A model generated the notes under the pieces. It was given only the letters and a program-made list of their open reading frames with translations, did not search any database and had not been told where the DNA came from. From Pseudomonas putida (GTDB lineage: Bacteria > Pseudomonadota > Gammaproteobacteria > Pseudomonadales > Pseudomonadaceae), in contig NZ_CP109603.1 in assembly GCF_025905425.1 (NCBI RefSeq), positions 1,896,001-1,960,000 on the forward strand: DNA of 64,000 bases. Reading direction: 5' to 3'. Position numbers and translations under genes: made by a program. Positions within the stretch are counted from its first letter, which is position 1, and each line of letters opens with the position of its first letter. Positions 38,118 through 47,504 of the stretch are shown in pieces.

Positions 38118-38726
38118 ATGACAACCCTGTTGCTGATCAACTCCAGCGCCCGCCAGCTTGGCTCGCACAGCCGGTCGCTGAGTCGCTATTTCAAAGATCG
38201 CTGGATCGAGGCATTTCCAGATTCGCGGGTGATTTCACGTGATCTGGCCGAGAGCCAGTTACCGCACCTTGATGGAGACACCATCAAGGCATTTTATGGT
38301 CTGGACGAGCCGGGGAAGGGAAGAGCGCCCAAGCTCAGCAAGTCCGATGAACTGATCGACGAAGTGATGCAGGCGGATGTCATCTGTCTCGCCAGTCCGA
38401 TGTACAACTTCTCGGTCTCATCGCTGCTAAAAGCCTGGATCGACTTGGTGGTCCGTAGCGATAAGACCTACTACAAAGTGGCTGATGGTAAGCATGAGGG
38501 TATGTGCGGTGGTAAGAAGGTCATTGTACTGAGCAGCAGTGGCGGTCTGTATTTCGGGAGCCACATGGATCATCTGCATCCTTACATTGACGTAGTCTTG
38601 GGCTTCATGGGGATAACGGATGTAGAGCACGTCAGGCTAGAAGGTATGGCGCACAGCGAGATCAACCTCGCCGAATCCAGAAAGAAGGCTCACAAGGCAA
38701 TAGATGCCTTCATCAGCGCGTTGTAA
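38118..38726 (+). CDS. FMN-dependent NADH-azoreductase-like flavodoxin-fold protein
   Basis: This 202-residue protein starts at 38118 (MTTLLLINSSARQLGSHSRS). Flavin-phosphate residues lie in the SSAR..SHSRSL stretch, LASPMYNFSVSSLLKAWID is the AzoR FMN contact motif, and SSSGGLY is the third FMN loop. It could reduce quinones or other electron-poor ring intermediates and protect against quinone stress during catechol metabolism. It follows mhpE by 96 bases on the same strand. The substrate is not known. Confidence 0.85.
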   Translation: MTTLLLINSSARQLGSHSRSLSRYFKDRWIEAFPDSRVISRDLAESQLPHLDGDTIKAFYGLDEPGKGRAPKLSKSDELIDEVMQADVICLASPMYNFSVSSLLKAWIDLVVRSDKTYYKVADGKHEGMCGGKKVIVLSSSGGLYFGSHMDHLHPYIDVVLGFMGITDVEHVRLEGMAHSEINLAESRKKAHKAIDAFISAL

Positions 38727-38834
38727 TACATCATCGCTTGGCATCGACAAGCGCAATTCGTAGCAGGCATCGACAAGACCTGTCATTCAACCGCGCAGGT
38801 GAGCGGCCAGCCACGCATTATCCGGGGAGCCCCC

Positions 38835-40814
38835 ATGCTGGCCAATCTATCAATGAAAAACAAGCTATTGCTTACCATTGTACCCCTGACTTTATTGGTC
38901 TATCTGAGCACCGTTGCGATGGTTTACAGCTCGAGCAAGGCCTCTACTGAGGCGCTGGCGCAAGTAGCTGTCGAGGCGATTGCGCGTCAACAGTCCGCCG
39001 AAATTATGGGGTACTTTGACGGAGCCTTGCATGCCGCTCGAATGACCTCGGACATGCTCTCCCGCGAACTGGTTGACGGACAACTTCCGGACAGTCGCAT
39101 CGCAGACCCAATGCTTGAGTTCCTCTTGCATAACAGTGCACAAGTGAAGGCGGCCTGGTGGCTGCCGCTACGTTCCGCCAAAAGCGAGGGCGTGTTCTGG
39201 TTGCGTAGCGGGTCGGATATACAGTTGGCACCGATGCAACAGCGTGATGCGTTGTTGGGGGCGATGGAGCAGGGGCCACTTGAGCGCGAGACTATCTCCT
39301 CTCCGCGCCCTTTGCCCGGGGCCGGATCATCGTGGTCGGTGATTGCGCTACAAATACCCGTACGCCAGAACGGTCAAGTAGTGGGCAGTTTGGGGCTAGG
39401 TTTCGACGCCGACCAGTTGCAACAACGTGTGGCGCAGTTGCGTCCTCTTGGTGTGGGCCTGGCTGCCTTGACCGCCCACGATACCAGACTGGTAGCCCAT
39501 CCCGATCCCACGCGGGTGGGGCGTCTTGAGGCTGAGACGGAGGGGGACTTCCTCGGCGAACACCTGCCGGACATGATCAACGCTGTGCGCAAGGGTGAGC
39601 CGTTGACACTGCGTTTTGTCTCTCCGGCAATGGGCGAAGAAGTTTTTATGCTAGGGGTACCCATCGTCATCGGCGACACCGCTACACCCTGGTCGTTTGG
39701 TATTGCGCTGCCTAGCGCTGCCCTGCTGGTTGGGGTGAAGACGCTGGCACTGAAACTATTGCTGATAGGCAGTTTTTCGGTGCTACTGCTTGCCGGCATG
39801 ATTTTGTTGCTTGGCGGGGCGCTGTCTCGTCCCCTGAGTGCCATCGTACAGACCATCGGACAACTGTCGGCGGGGGAGGCAGACTTGCGTTTACGCCTGC
39901 CGGTCAAGGGCAGTGATGAGGTGGCGAGCCTCGCCAATGAGTTTAATGGTTTCCTAGACTCCATGGCCAACCTAGTGTCGGAGATCAAGAGCACCAGCCA
40001 GAAACTGCAGAGCACCTCCGAGGAACTGCAACAAGACAGCCGTGCCTCCGGGGCGGTAGTGAATGCCCAGCGTGACGAGGTCGGTCAGTTGGCTGCCGCG
40101 ATGCAGCAGATGGCGGCTACGGTTGAAGAGGTTGCTTACAATGCGGGGCAGGCCGCTCAGGTCACGCGAGAGGGCGATCTGGCCGTGGCACAAGGACAGG
40201 CGACAGTGGCGAGTCTGAGTGAGGCAATTGCGAAGGACGCACAGCTTCTTGAGCAAGTCACTGCGTTGACCGGGGAGCTGAGTGATGCCAGCCAGACTAT
40301 CGGCACCGTAGTGGCGGTGATTCGTGACATCGCTGAGCAGACCAACCTCCTGGCGCTTAATGCCGCTATCGAGTCGGCGCGGGCTGGTGAGCAGGGGCGT
40401 GGCTTTGCGGTAGTGGCTGACGAAGTGCGGGCGTTGGCGCGGCGCACGCACAGCTCGACTGAGGATGTCTGCAGGAACATCTCGATGATTCAGGAATGCA
40501 CGCGCACTGTGGTGGAAATGGTCGCGAAAAGCCTTGGCACTTCCCAGGTCAATGTCGCCAGTGCAAAGGAGGCCAGCGAGGCGTTGCATCGCATCACCCA
40601 GATGATCGGACAGGTGCGTGACATGAGTCAGCAGATCGCCTCGGCAACCGGGCAGCAGGCCACAACCAGTGAGCAACTTTCCCGCAGCCTGGTCACCATC
40701 GCCGATTCCGCCGAAAGCGCTTCGTGCAGTGCCCGTCAGGTCCACCAACGTAGCCAGGACCTGCAGTTGTCAGCGGATAGCCTGAATATTTTGGTTAGTC
40801 GCTTCAAGCTGTAA
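38835..40814 (+). CDS. Methyl-accepting chemotaxis protein with dCache-like sensor
   Basis: This 659-residue chemoreceptor has a first membrane segment at about residues 12-32, a periplasmic dCache-like sensor (about 40-310), a second segment near 312-335 ([20 protein letters not shown]), HAMP, and a cytoplasmic signalling hairpin with the invariant tip [19 protein letters not shown]. The lack of a C-terminal pentapeptide is usual for many receptors. Its place between the meta-cleavage genes and the envelope module suggests it senses the pathway substrate or an intermediate. I use the start at 38835, behind GGGGAG. Confidence 0.88.
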   Translation: MLANLSMKNKLLLTIVPLTLLVYLSTVAMVYSSSKASTEALAQVAVEAIARQQSAEIMGYFDGALHAARMTSDMLSRELVDGQLPDSRIADPMLEFLLHNSAQVKAAWWLPLRSAKSEGVFWLRSGSDIQLAPMQQRDALLGAMEQGPLERETISSPRPLPGAGSSWSVIALQIPVRQNGQVVGSLGLGFDADQLQQRVAQLRPLGVGLAALTAHDTRLVAHPDPTRVGRLEAETEGDFLGEHLPDMINAVRKGEPLTLRFVSPAMGEEVFMLGVPIVIGDTATPWSFGIALPSAALLVGVKTLALKLLLIGSFSVLLLAGMILLLGGALSRPLSAIVQTIGQLSAGEADLRLRLPVKGSDEVASLANEFNGFLDSMANLVSEIKSTSQKLQSTSEELQQDSRASGAVVNAQRDEVGQLAAAMQQMAATVEEVAYNAGQAAQVTREGDLAVAQGQATVASLSEAIAKDAQLLEQVTALTGELSDASQTIGTVVAVIRDIAEQTNLLALNAAIESARAGEQGRGFAVVADEVRALARRTHSSTEDVCRNISMIQECTRTVVEMVAKSLGTSQVNVASAKEASEALHRITQMIGQVRDMSQQIASATGQQATTSEQLSRSLVTIADSAESASCSARQVHQRSQDLQLSADSLNILVSRFKL

Positions 40815-40991
40815 GAGGCCTGTTGTCCAGGTTATTCCGGTAATACACAACCTGAGTATCACTAACTTGCGTTTGGGGGACAAACCAAGCAGAGCCGGGA
40901 TAGTCCACTCTCGGCCATGTACCTAATGTTGAGTAGCGGGTGCTGTCAGCCAAAACAAAACAACAAGACGTTAACCGTGTGGACTCAACCC

Positions 40992-42035
40992 ATGTCAAAG
41001 CTCATCAACATCGATCAAGACTCATCCCTACCAGTGTCTCTGTCTGGGGTAGGTGGACGTGTCCTCAAAGTGTTAATAGCACTGCTGCCATGGACAATAA
41101 TCGCTAGCCTTTTATGGGCTGGACTGTTCATCAAACCGCAACCGGTCGGAAATACGGTAATGCCTCCGCTGCTGGAGCGTCGGGATCATTTCTATGGTCT
41201 GGCCCAGTCGCCCAATCGCGAGATTCTGGCCTGTGGATCCGACGGTAAGGTGCTGTCCTTTGCCGCGGATGGCCGCATAGAGCGTTTGCCCACGCCGACC
41301 GCTCGTACTCTGCAAGACATTGCGGTGTGGGACGATGGCCATGCAGTAGCGGTAGGTAATGACGGCGTCATCATCTACAGCCAGGATACGGGCCGGCACT
41401 GGAGCTCCGCAACCGACGTGCCTCGCTCCGAAGTCGCCAACAAACTTAATCGGGTGCGCATCGCTCAAGGCGGTTTGGCGATCGCCACGGGTGAGATGGG
41501 TGCGCTACTGCTCAGCCGCGATTATGGTCAGAGCTGGAAGCGCTTGCGGGAAGAAGAAGATGTTGCCTGGAATGATGTGGCAATCCTCGAAGGCGGCCAT
41601 TTAGTCGTGGTCGGTGAGTTTGGTCGCATCCTGCTCGGCGACGATCTTGGTCGAAACTGGACGGAGATCGCCGCACCGGTACCCAACTCGTTGATGTCTG
41701 TGCAGTTCCGTGACACCCGCAATGGCGTTGCAGTTGGGCTGGAGGGGGCGCTGCTGGTTACACGAGACGGAGGCCGGCAATGGGAGACGGTCGATCTGGG
41801 TGTACGCGATCACCTGTTCGACATTCTTTGGGCGGCGGATCGAAACCAATGGTTTGCCAGCGGTGCATTAGGTCGTTGGGTTAGTGGTGACGGCGGTAGC
41901 TGGAAGAGCGGCACGCTGGATGAGCACAACCTGTCCTGGCATACCCGTGCGCTGGCGGTCGGCTCGAGTCTCTGGTTGGTCGGGGCTGATATCGGCCGCT
42001 GGGACGGTAAGCACTGGTCACCCTTGAAACCTTAA
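40992..42035 (+). CDS. Membrane-anchored YCF48/BNR-like beta-propeller protein
   Basis: This 347-residue protein has one N-terminal membrane segment (about residues 24-47, VLKVLIALLPWTIIASLLWA) and then repeated BNR/YCF48-type blades: GVIIYSQDTGRHWSS, GALLLSRDYGQSWKR, GRILLGDDLGRNWTE, GALLVTRDGGRQWET. Such proteins regularly precede an MMPL-type RND transporter and DUF1302/DUF1329 proteins near catabolic genes. It is likely a periplasmic part of that machinery, held at the inner membrane. The RND gene follows at 35 bases. Confidence 0.85.
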   Translation: MSKLINIDQDSSLPVSLSGVGGRVLKVLIALLPWTIIASLLWAGLFIKPQPVGNTVMPPLLERRDHFYGLAQSPNREILACGSDGKVLSFAADGRIERLPTPTARTLQDIAVWDDGHAVAVGNDGVIIYSQDTGRHWSSATDVPRSEVANKLNRVRIAQGGLAIATGEMGALLLSRDYGQSWKRLREEEDVAWNDVAILEGGHLVVVGEFGRILLGDDLGRNWTEIAAPVPNSLMSVQFRDTRNGVAVGLEGALLVTRDGGRQWETVDLGVRDHLFDILWAADRNQWFASGALGRWVSGDGGSWKSGTLDEHNLSWHTRALAVGSSLWLVGADIGRWDGKHWSPLKP

Positions 42036-42070
42036 AGCCTGCCTTGGTCCATTACATTCGAGAACACATC

Positions 42071-44446
42071 ATGATCGAACGCATAGCCGAATTTTGTATC
42101 CATCGGCGCGCCTGGGTGGCCGGCGGCCTGCTCTTGCTGACGGCTATTCTGGGTTGGTTTGCCCTGCACATTGAAGTTCGTACGGTGTTCGAGGATATGC
42201 TGCCCTCGCGCCACGAATACGTGCAGACCCACGAAAAGTTCAAAGACACCTTTGGCGGGTCGAACATGGTCACCATCATGTTTGAAGTAGAGGAGGGCGA
42301 CATCTTCCAGCTCGCCTTGCTGGACAAAGTACGTAAGGTCACTTTGGGGTTGCGCGAAGTATCGGCAGTCAATCAGTACCAGATTACTTCGCTGGCCTCC
42401 AAGAAGCTCAAGGAAGTGCGTGCCTCCACCGCCGGGATTGAAAGTCGTCCATTGATGTGGCCAGACTTGCCGGCGAATGCCGAGGCGATGAACGAGCTTA
42501 AGCTGTCGGTACTGCGTAATCCGCTGGTCTATGGAGCCTATGTTTCAAAAGACTTGCAGGCGACGCTGATCACCGTCGATTTCATAGACCAGCAGGTCGA
42601 CTACGCCAAGGTGTTCGAGCAAATCCGCGGTCTGATACAGCGCGTCGACGACGGTAGCGTGAAGATTCGCGTAGTCGGCGATCCGATCCTCTACGGGTGG
42701 GTCAATCACTATCTGCCGGAGACTATTCAGCTGGTTCTGGCCGCCTTGGCGGTGACGCTGATAATGCTATTCATATTGCTGCGAACCTGGCGCGGGGTGA
42801 GTCTGCCATTGCTGGCCGGTGTGGTCAGCGCACTGTGGGCTTTGGGTATTTGCCGCTTGCTGAACATCAGTTTCGAGCCACTGGTTATCGTCGTCGCCAT
42901 GTTGATAACCTCGCGAGCGGTATCGCATTCGGTGCAAATCGTTAACCGTTTTGATGATGAACTCGAACTGTTGCCGGTCGATAGCGACACCTCGAAAATT
43001 GCCGCTCGGGTCGCGCTGGCTGATTTGTTTCGACCGGGCATGCTGGGCGTGATCGCCGATGCAGCCTGCATGGCCGTCGTTGCGCTGAGCCCGATTCCAA
43101 TGTTGCAGAAACTGACCGTGTTGGCGGTGGTTTGGGTGGCGACGCTGACCGTCAGCGCGGTGATCACGACCCCGGTACTGCTCTCTTTTATCCGCAAGCC
43201 GCACGGTGCCGCGCACCCTATCAACTGTCAGCCGCTGCTGCGCAAAGTGCTAGATCTGAGTGTCTGGCTCTGCTTGTCGCGGGCGCGTTATCTGGTTCTC
43301 GGTATCAGTCTGGTGGTGGTGGTCACCGCCTCGCTGTACTCGCTGAACCTCAAGATAGGTGACGCCAATCCTGGCTCTCCTGTCCTCTGGCCGGAGTCGC
43401 GCTATAACCAGGATTCCGCCGCAATTAACCAACGCTTTGAAGGTGTTGACCGGATGTTTGTGGTGTTAGGCGATGATGATCGGCCGGGGCTGGTGAAAGG
43501 CAGCGAAGCCTTGCATGCAATGAATAGTTTCCAGCGCTTCATCGAGGCGCAGCCAGAGGTGGGTGGCTCGATCTCCATTGCCGATATTTTGCCTCATGTA
43601 AACAGCAGCCTGCGTGAGGGCAATCCACGCTACCTGGAGCTGGGAGACAGTTCGGCAACCAACGGCAGTCTGATGTCCATGCTCGACTCGGTTTCGGAGC
43701 CAGGCGACATCTCGCGTTTTTCCGATGACCAATACGCCAACGGCTCAGTCACCCTGATGTTCCGAGACCGCCAGGGCGAGACCATTCGCACGGCGGTGGC
43801 GCGAATCAAACAGTTCATTGCGGACAACCCGCTAAGTGAAGGGAGGTGGCACCTGGCCGGGGGCGTCATCGGAGTAATGGCGGCAGTCAACGAAATTATC
43901 CTGTCCAGTCAAATCGAAGCGATTGCCTTGGCGCTGATGGTGCTTGCGGTGCTGTGCACACTGGTCTATCGCTCCACTGCGGCCGGCATGCTGTTCATGG
44001 TTCCGGTGCTCATTTCCAACATGCTGACCTTCTCTTTCATGACCTGGAAAGGTATCGGCATGAACATCAACACCGTCCCGGTTGCGGCCCTTGGCATTGG
44101 TCTTGGGGTGGACTATGCCTTCTACATCGTCGACCGGATCAAGGAAGAGGTGTCGGTCGGTTGCACCCCCGAGCAAGCTATTCAGAGGGCTCTGCATTCC
44201 GCCGGGATGGGCGTGGTCGTTACCGCCAGCGTGTTGATCCTCAGCACTTTGCTGTGGTGGGCATCGTCGCTGCGCTTCCAGGCCGAGATGGGGCTGCTTA
44301 TGTCGATCTGGCTGAGCGTCTCAGCGTTCTGCGCGCTGTTTGTCATGCCGGCTCTGGTCTACGTCTTCCGACCGCGATTTATCTTCAGTGAGCCGGGACA
44401 TTTACCTGCGGTGAATACGGCACCCCCTTCGCTTCGACCCGTTTGA
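42071..44446 (+). CDS. MMPL-type RND transporter
   Basis: This 791-residue transporter has the RND layout: a membrane segment at about 14-35, a large periplasmic loop to about 215, five or six clustered segments (about 220-370), another segment near 400-420, a second periplasmic loop and a final cluster (about 610-760). It resembles the hopanoid/lipid (HpnN, MmpL) branch more than multidrug AcrB, and no membrane-fusion gene is present. Expected motifs such as GIGLGVDYAFYIVDRIKEE are present. With its DUF1302 barrel and DUF1329 neighbours it probably moves a hydrophobic molecule between membranes. Confidence 0.88.
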   Translation: MIERIAEFCIHRRAWVAGGLLLLTAILGWFALHIEVRTVFEDMLPSRHEYVQTHEKFKDTFGGSNMVTIMFEVEEGDIFQLALLDKVRKVTLGLREVSAVNQYQITSLASKKLKEVRASTAGIESRPLMWPDLPANAEAMNELKLSVLRNPLVYGAYVSKDLQATLITVDFIDQQVDYAKVFEQIRGLIQRVDDGSVKIRVVGDPILYGWVNHYLPETIQLVLAALAVTLIMLFILLRTWRGVSLPLLAGVVSALWALGICRLLNISFEPLVIVVAMLITSRAVSHSVQIVNRFDDELELLPVDSDTSKIAARVALADLFRPGMLGVIADAACMAVVALSPIPMLQKLTVLAVVWVATLTVSAVITTPVLLSFIRKPHGAAHPINCQPLLRKVLDLSVWLCLSRARYLVLGISLVVVVTASLYSLNLKIGDANPGSPVLWPESRYNQDSAAINQRFEGVDRMFVVLGDDDRPGLVKGSEALHAMNSFQRFIEAQPEVGGSISIADILPHVNSSLREGNPRYLELGDSSATNGSLMSMLDSVSEPGDISRFSDDQYANGSVTLMFRDRQGETIRTAVARIKQFIADNPLSEGRWHLAGGVIGVMAAVNEIILSSQIEAIALALMVLAVLCTLVYRSTAAGMLFMVPVLISNMLTFSFMTWKGIGMNINTVPVAALGIGLGVDYAFYIVDRIKEEVSVGCTPEQAIQRALHSAGMGVVVTASVLILSTLLWWASSLRFQAEMGLLMSIWLSVSAFCALFVMPALVYVFRPRFIFSEPGHLPAVNTAPPSLRPV

Positions 44447-44504
44447 GACCAAATAACAATAACAGAGCTCATAGGCTCCTCGCTGCCATCCCCTGGGAGA
44501 TAAC

Positions 44505-46112
44505 ATGAATAACAACAGCATCCCGGGTGCGCTCCCGCACACCCCGCTCAGAAAACTCGTCCTGACGATAGGCCTGACGACGCTGGCCACGCCATTGTTA
44601 GCCGACGAAAGTCTCAAGTTCGACGGCTACCTACGCCAGGAAATGTCCTGGAACATGAGGAATTGGCAAGACACCCCCGGCTACGACGACAAGGGAAAAC
44701 TGTCAATGGCGCGCAGCACAGCGCGCCTTAATTTGGAATGGCAGGCCACCGAAGATGTTGCGCTAGTGGCCAAGCTGCGCGCGTCGCGCGAGGTCAAGAC
44801 CAATTTTCTTGACCATCTGGAGGACATGGGGGCCAACAACTACCACGAGTCGGATGGTAAGGGTGACATCATGGATCTCTACAACCAGAACGAGATCCGC
44901 GAGCTGTATGTCGATTTTCCGGTGGGTGAGCGCACCAGATTGCGTCTTGGCAAGCAACAGATCGCTTGGGGCGAGACCGACTTTTTTGCAGCCAACGACC
45001 TGGTGCACGGGTTTGACAACACCTGGCGTAGCTTCCTCGAACCCGCCAACGAGGAACTGCGCAAAACCAACATCATGGCCAAGATGAATATCGACGTTCC
45101 AGAACTGGACGGCGGTATCGAGCTGTTCGTACGACCGGGCTGGGACCGCAAAAAAGATATCGGCACTGAGCTGGATATCTACGGCGGACGCTGGTCGAGC
45201 CAGCCTTATGCCGGAGTCGATTTCCGCAATATCGATCCCTATAACTTTGAGAACAAGGAGGGCGACTATCGCGATGTCACTGGCGGTATTCGCTGGAGCG
45301 GCCTGAAGGGCGACACCAACTATTCGTTGTCCTACTTGAGAACTTTTTACCCTTCGCCGATCCTCAACGCTTCCAACAATCTCGCACTTATCGGCCAGCC
45401 GAATGTGCCGTCTGGCGCGACCACCAAAGGTGCCGATCAGACTCGTGGAGTGGCTGGCGAGATCATCTACCCGATGGTCGATATCTTCGGCTTCACCGCC
45501 AGCCGTTACTCCGACTGGGCAGACGCAGTGCTCAGCACCGAAGTCGGTTATATCAAGGACGCTCCCTACCAGGTCGATTCACCGACTCCGACCTTGCTCA
45601 GCCAGTTTATTGCCCCCGGATATGACGGCTACACCAACAAAAACGTGGTGGCAATGATGTTGCGCATGGACAAAAACATTGCCGCTACCCAGTCCTGGTT
45701 GGGTACAGAAAAGCCGATGTTTTTCTCCGTCCAGCTGTTCGACAAGTGGGTGCAGAACTTCGACAAGGACGACGGGCTGCTTTACAGCGTTGGCTGGGGA
45801 GGGAAGGTTAAAGAACACTCGGTACTGGCGACCACCATTTTCGACCTCAGCTACAACAACGGCCGTGTGCGTCCACAGCTGGTGCTGGGGGCTGACCTGA
45901 GCAACGGCGGCGGTTTCGCAGTGCCCTCAATCACTGTGGAGCTATCCAGCAAGGTGCGCTGGAAAGTCGAGTACGACGCGTTCTGGGACGACGCACATCG
46001 CGACAGTTCAAAGTGCAGCCAAGGACAAATGAACGACTGCGATAACACCACGCTGTTCGGTTACTTCCATAACCGCGATCAGCTCTACACCAGCCTGACT
46101 TACTTGTTCTGA
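44505..46112 (+). CDS. DUF1302 outer-membrane beta-barrel protein
   Basis: This 535-residue protein has a signal peptide (about residues 16-36, cleavage near LLADES) and alternating amphipathic strands ending in YTSLTYLF with a terminal Phe, as for outer-membrane barrels. It belongs to the DUF1302 family (FDGYLRQEMSWNMRNW, LRLGKQQIAWGETDFF). DUF1302 and DUF1329 genes are almost always paired. It would form the outer-membrane port of the RND system. The direction of transport is not known. Confidence 0.88.
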   Translation: MNNNSIPGALPHTPLRKLVLTIGLTTLATPLLADESLKFDGYLRQEMSWNMRNWQDTPGYDDKGKLSMARSTARLNLEWQATEDVALVAKLRASREVKTNFLDHLEDMGANNYHESDGKGDIMDLYNQNEIRELYVDFPVGERTRLRLGKQQIAWGETDFFAANDLVHGFDNTWRSFLEPANEELRKTNIMAKMNIDVPELDGGIELFVRPGWDRKKDIGTELDIYGGRWSSQPYAGVDFRNIDPYNFENKEGDYRDVTGGIRWSGLKGDTNYSLSYLRTFYPSPILNASNNLALIGQPNVPSGATTKGADQTRGVAGEIIYPMVDIFGFTASRYSDWADAVLSTEVGYIKDAPYQVDSPTPTLLSQFIAPGYDGYTNKNVVAMMLRMDKNIAATQSWLGTEKPMFFSVQLFDKWVQNFDKDDGLLYSVGWGGKVKEHSVLATTIFDLSYNNGRVRPQLVLGADLSNGGGFAVPSITVELSSKVRWKVEYDAFWDDAHRDSSKCSQGQMNDCDNTTLFGYFHNRDQLYTSLTYLF

Positions 46113-46131
46113 CCTTCAGGAGAAACTCACC

Positions 46132-47400
46132 ATGAGTGCATCATATTTCGCCCTGCGCCATACTCTGGCAGCGGGTGTTGTTACGGTCGCCGCCGGTCTT
46201 TCATCCTTCGCTATTGCGGCGGAGCTGCCGGTAGGTACGGTGATTTCTGCAGCCAACATTGACCAGGTGAAGAGCGACACGTTTGAAGGTCATGGCATTG
46301 CCAGTCTGCTGACCGAAAAAATGGAATGGCGGATTCGCAATAGTGGCTGGAAATTGCCGCTGGCCAAATCGAAGGAAATAGCGCTCGACCCTCGTTGGGT
46401 TAAAGCTTCACAGGCCAACTCGGGCAAGGCAACGATCAACAAGCAGGAATGTCGGGTGGATGGCTGGGGCGCGGGTGAACCCTTTCCGAATATCGACGTG
46501 AAAGATCCGCAAGTCGCCGAGAAGCTCATATGGAACTGGCACCTGGGGCAACTGCTTGGTGATGTTTCGCAGGTGCCATTATTTACTCAACTGCTGATCG
46601 ACGGCAAAAAAGGCATCCATGCCAGCCCGGTTGCAGAGTTTACTCGCTATCGTATGAAGGGGCGTCTGACTAGCGACAGTACGGTTGAAGGCGACGGCAG
46701 TGAGCGTGGTCGTCAATTGCTGTATTTCAAATCGCCTTCGGACATGAAAGGGGTAGGCACCTTTACCGCTATGTACGATTCGGAAAAGGTCAATGACGTC
46801 TGGGCATACATCCCCGCTGTACGTCGGGTACGCCGACTTTCCGGGGGCGCCTGGATGGACCCGGTCGGTTCGTCCGACCAGTTGCAAGACGATCTGGATA
46901 TCTTCAACGCTCGGCCATGCTGGTACCCGGAGTACAAGCTGCTCGGCAAGCGTTGGATTCTCGCAGTGGCCAACAGCAAAACCGGATTGTGGAAACCTGA
47001 TGGCAAGACATTTGCGGAGAAGTACCCGGTCCTGGAAGAAACACCACCTTACTGGAACATGAACAACAATAACTTTGAGCCACGCGAAGTCTATGTGATC
47101 GAGGCGACGACTCCGTCTGCCCATCCCTACAGCAAAAAAGTGATGTACATGGACGTCAAGTTTCCACGTTTTTATTACGCAGAAGCTTATGACCGCAAAG
47201 GTGAGTTCTGGAAATTCATGGAGATCCAGTCCTATTCCAATCCCGCCGATGGTGATCTGCGCAGTGCAAGTGTCGCGGTCATCGATTTCCAGCGCAATCA
47301 CGCCACTCTTTCCTTGATCGACAGTGCGACCTGGAAAACCAACTTCCCGGCCAAGCCCAGTGATTTTTCCCTGCAAACCTTGCAAGCGGCGGGGCGTTAG
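46132..47400 (+). CDS. DUF1329 periplasmic protein (LolA/LolB-like fold family)
   Basis: This 422-residue exported protein has a signal peptide (residues 1-30, ending in AIAAE). Family features include YFKSPSDMKGVGTFTAMYDS and WAYIPAVRRVRRLSGGAWMD, resembling the outer-membrane lipoprotein-sorting superfamily, whose half-barrel binds lipid. It may shuttle a hydrophobic ligand across the periplasm between the RND pump and the DUF1302 barrel. It follows the barrel gene by 19 bases. The function is inferred. Confidence 0.87.
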   Translation: MSASYFALRHTLAAGVVTVAAGLSSFAIAAELPVGTVISAANIDQVKSDTFEGHGIASLLTEKMEWRIRNSGWKLPLAKSKEIALDPRWVKASQANSGKATINKQECRVDGWGAGEPFPNIDVKDPQVAEKLIWNWHLGQLLGDVSQVPLFTQLLIDGKKGIHASPVAEFTRYRMKGRLTSDSTVEGDGSERGRQLLYFKSPSDMKGVGTFTAMYDSEKVNDVWAYIPAVRRVRRLSGGAWMDPVGSSDQLQDDLDIFNARPCWYPEYKLLGKRWILAVANSKTGLWKPDGKTFAEKYPVLEETPPYWNMNNNNFEPREVYVIEATTPSAHPYSKKVMYMDVKFPRFYYAEAYDRKGEFWKFMEIQSYSNPADGDLRSASVAVIDFQRNHATLSLIDSATWKTNFPAKPSDFSLQTLQAAGR

Positions 47401-47418
47401 CAGCGCGCCGGTCAAAAG

Positions 47419-47443
47419 GGTCCCCAGTGCTGCGCTGGGGACC
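47419..47443 (+). terminator. Strong hairpin after the DUF1329 gene
   Basis: GGTCCCCAG-TGCTGCG-CTGGGGACC is a perfect 9-bp stem 18 bases after the stop codon. No T-tract follows. It probably ends or attenuates the envelope-module transcript before the reductase gene. Confidence 0.5.
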
Positions 47444-47504
47444 ACACCCGCATCGCTATCGAGGCGGACATGAATGAACCCAGTGTTAATCAGAGGACAA
47501 TGAG

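Noticed and set aside
40833..40848. Possible fourth OxoS-type box on the minus strand (TGTATTACCGGAATAA) near the chemoreceptor stop codon
   Set aside because: It resembles the box, but GGAGCGTC at +30 and the -10 at +55 are absent and it faces away from the YCF48 gene.
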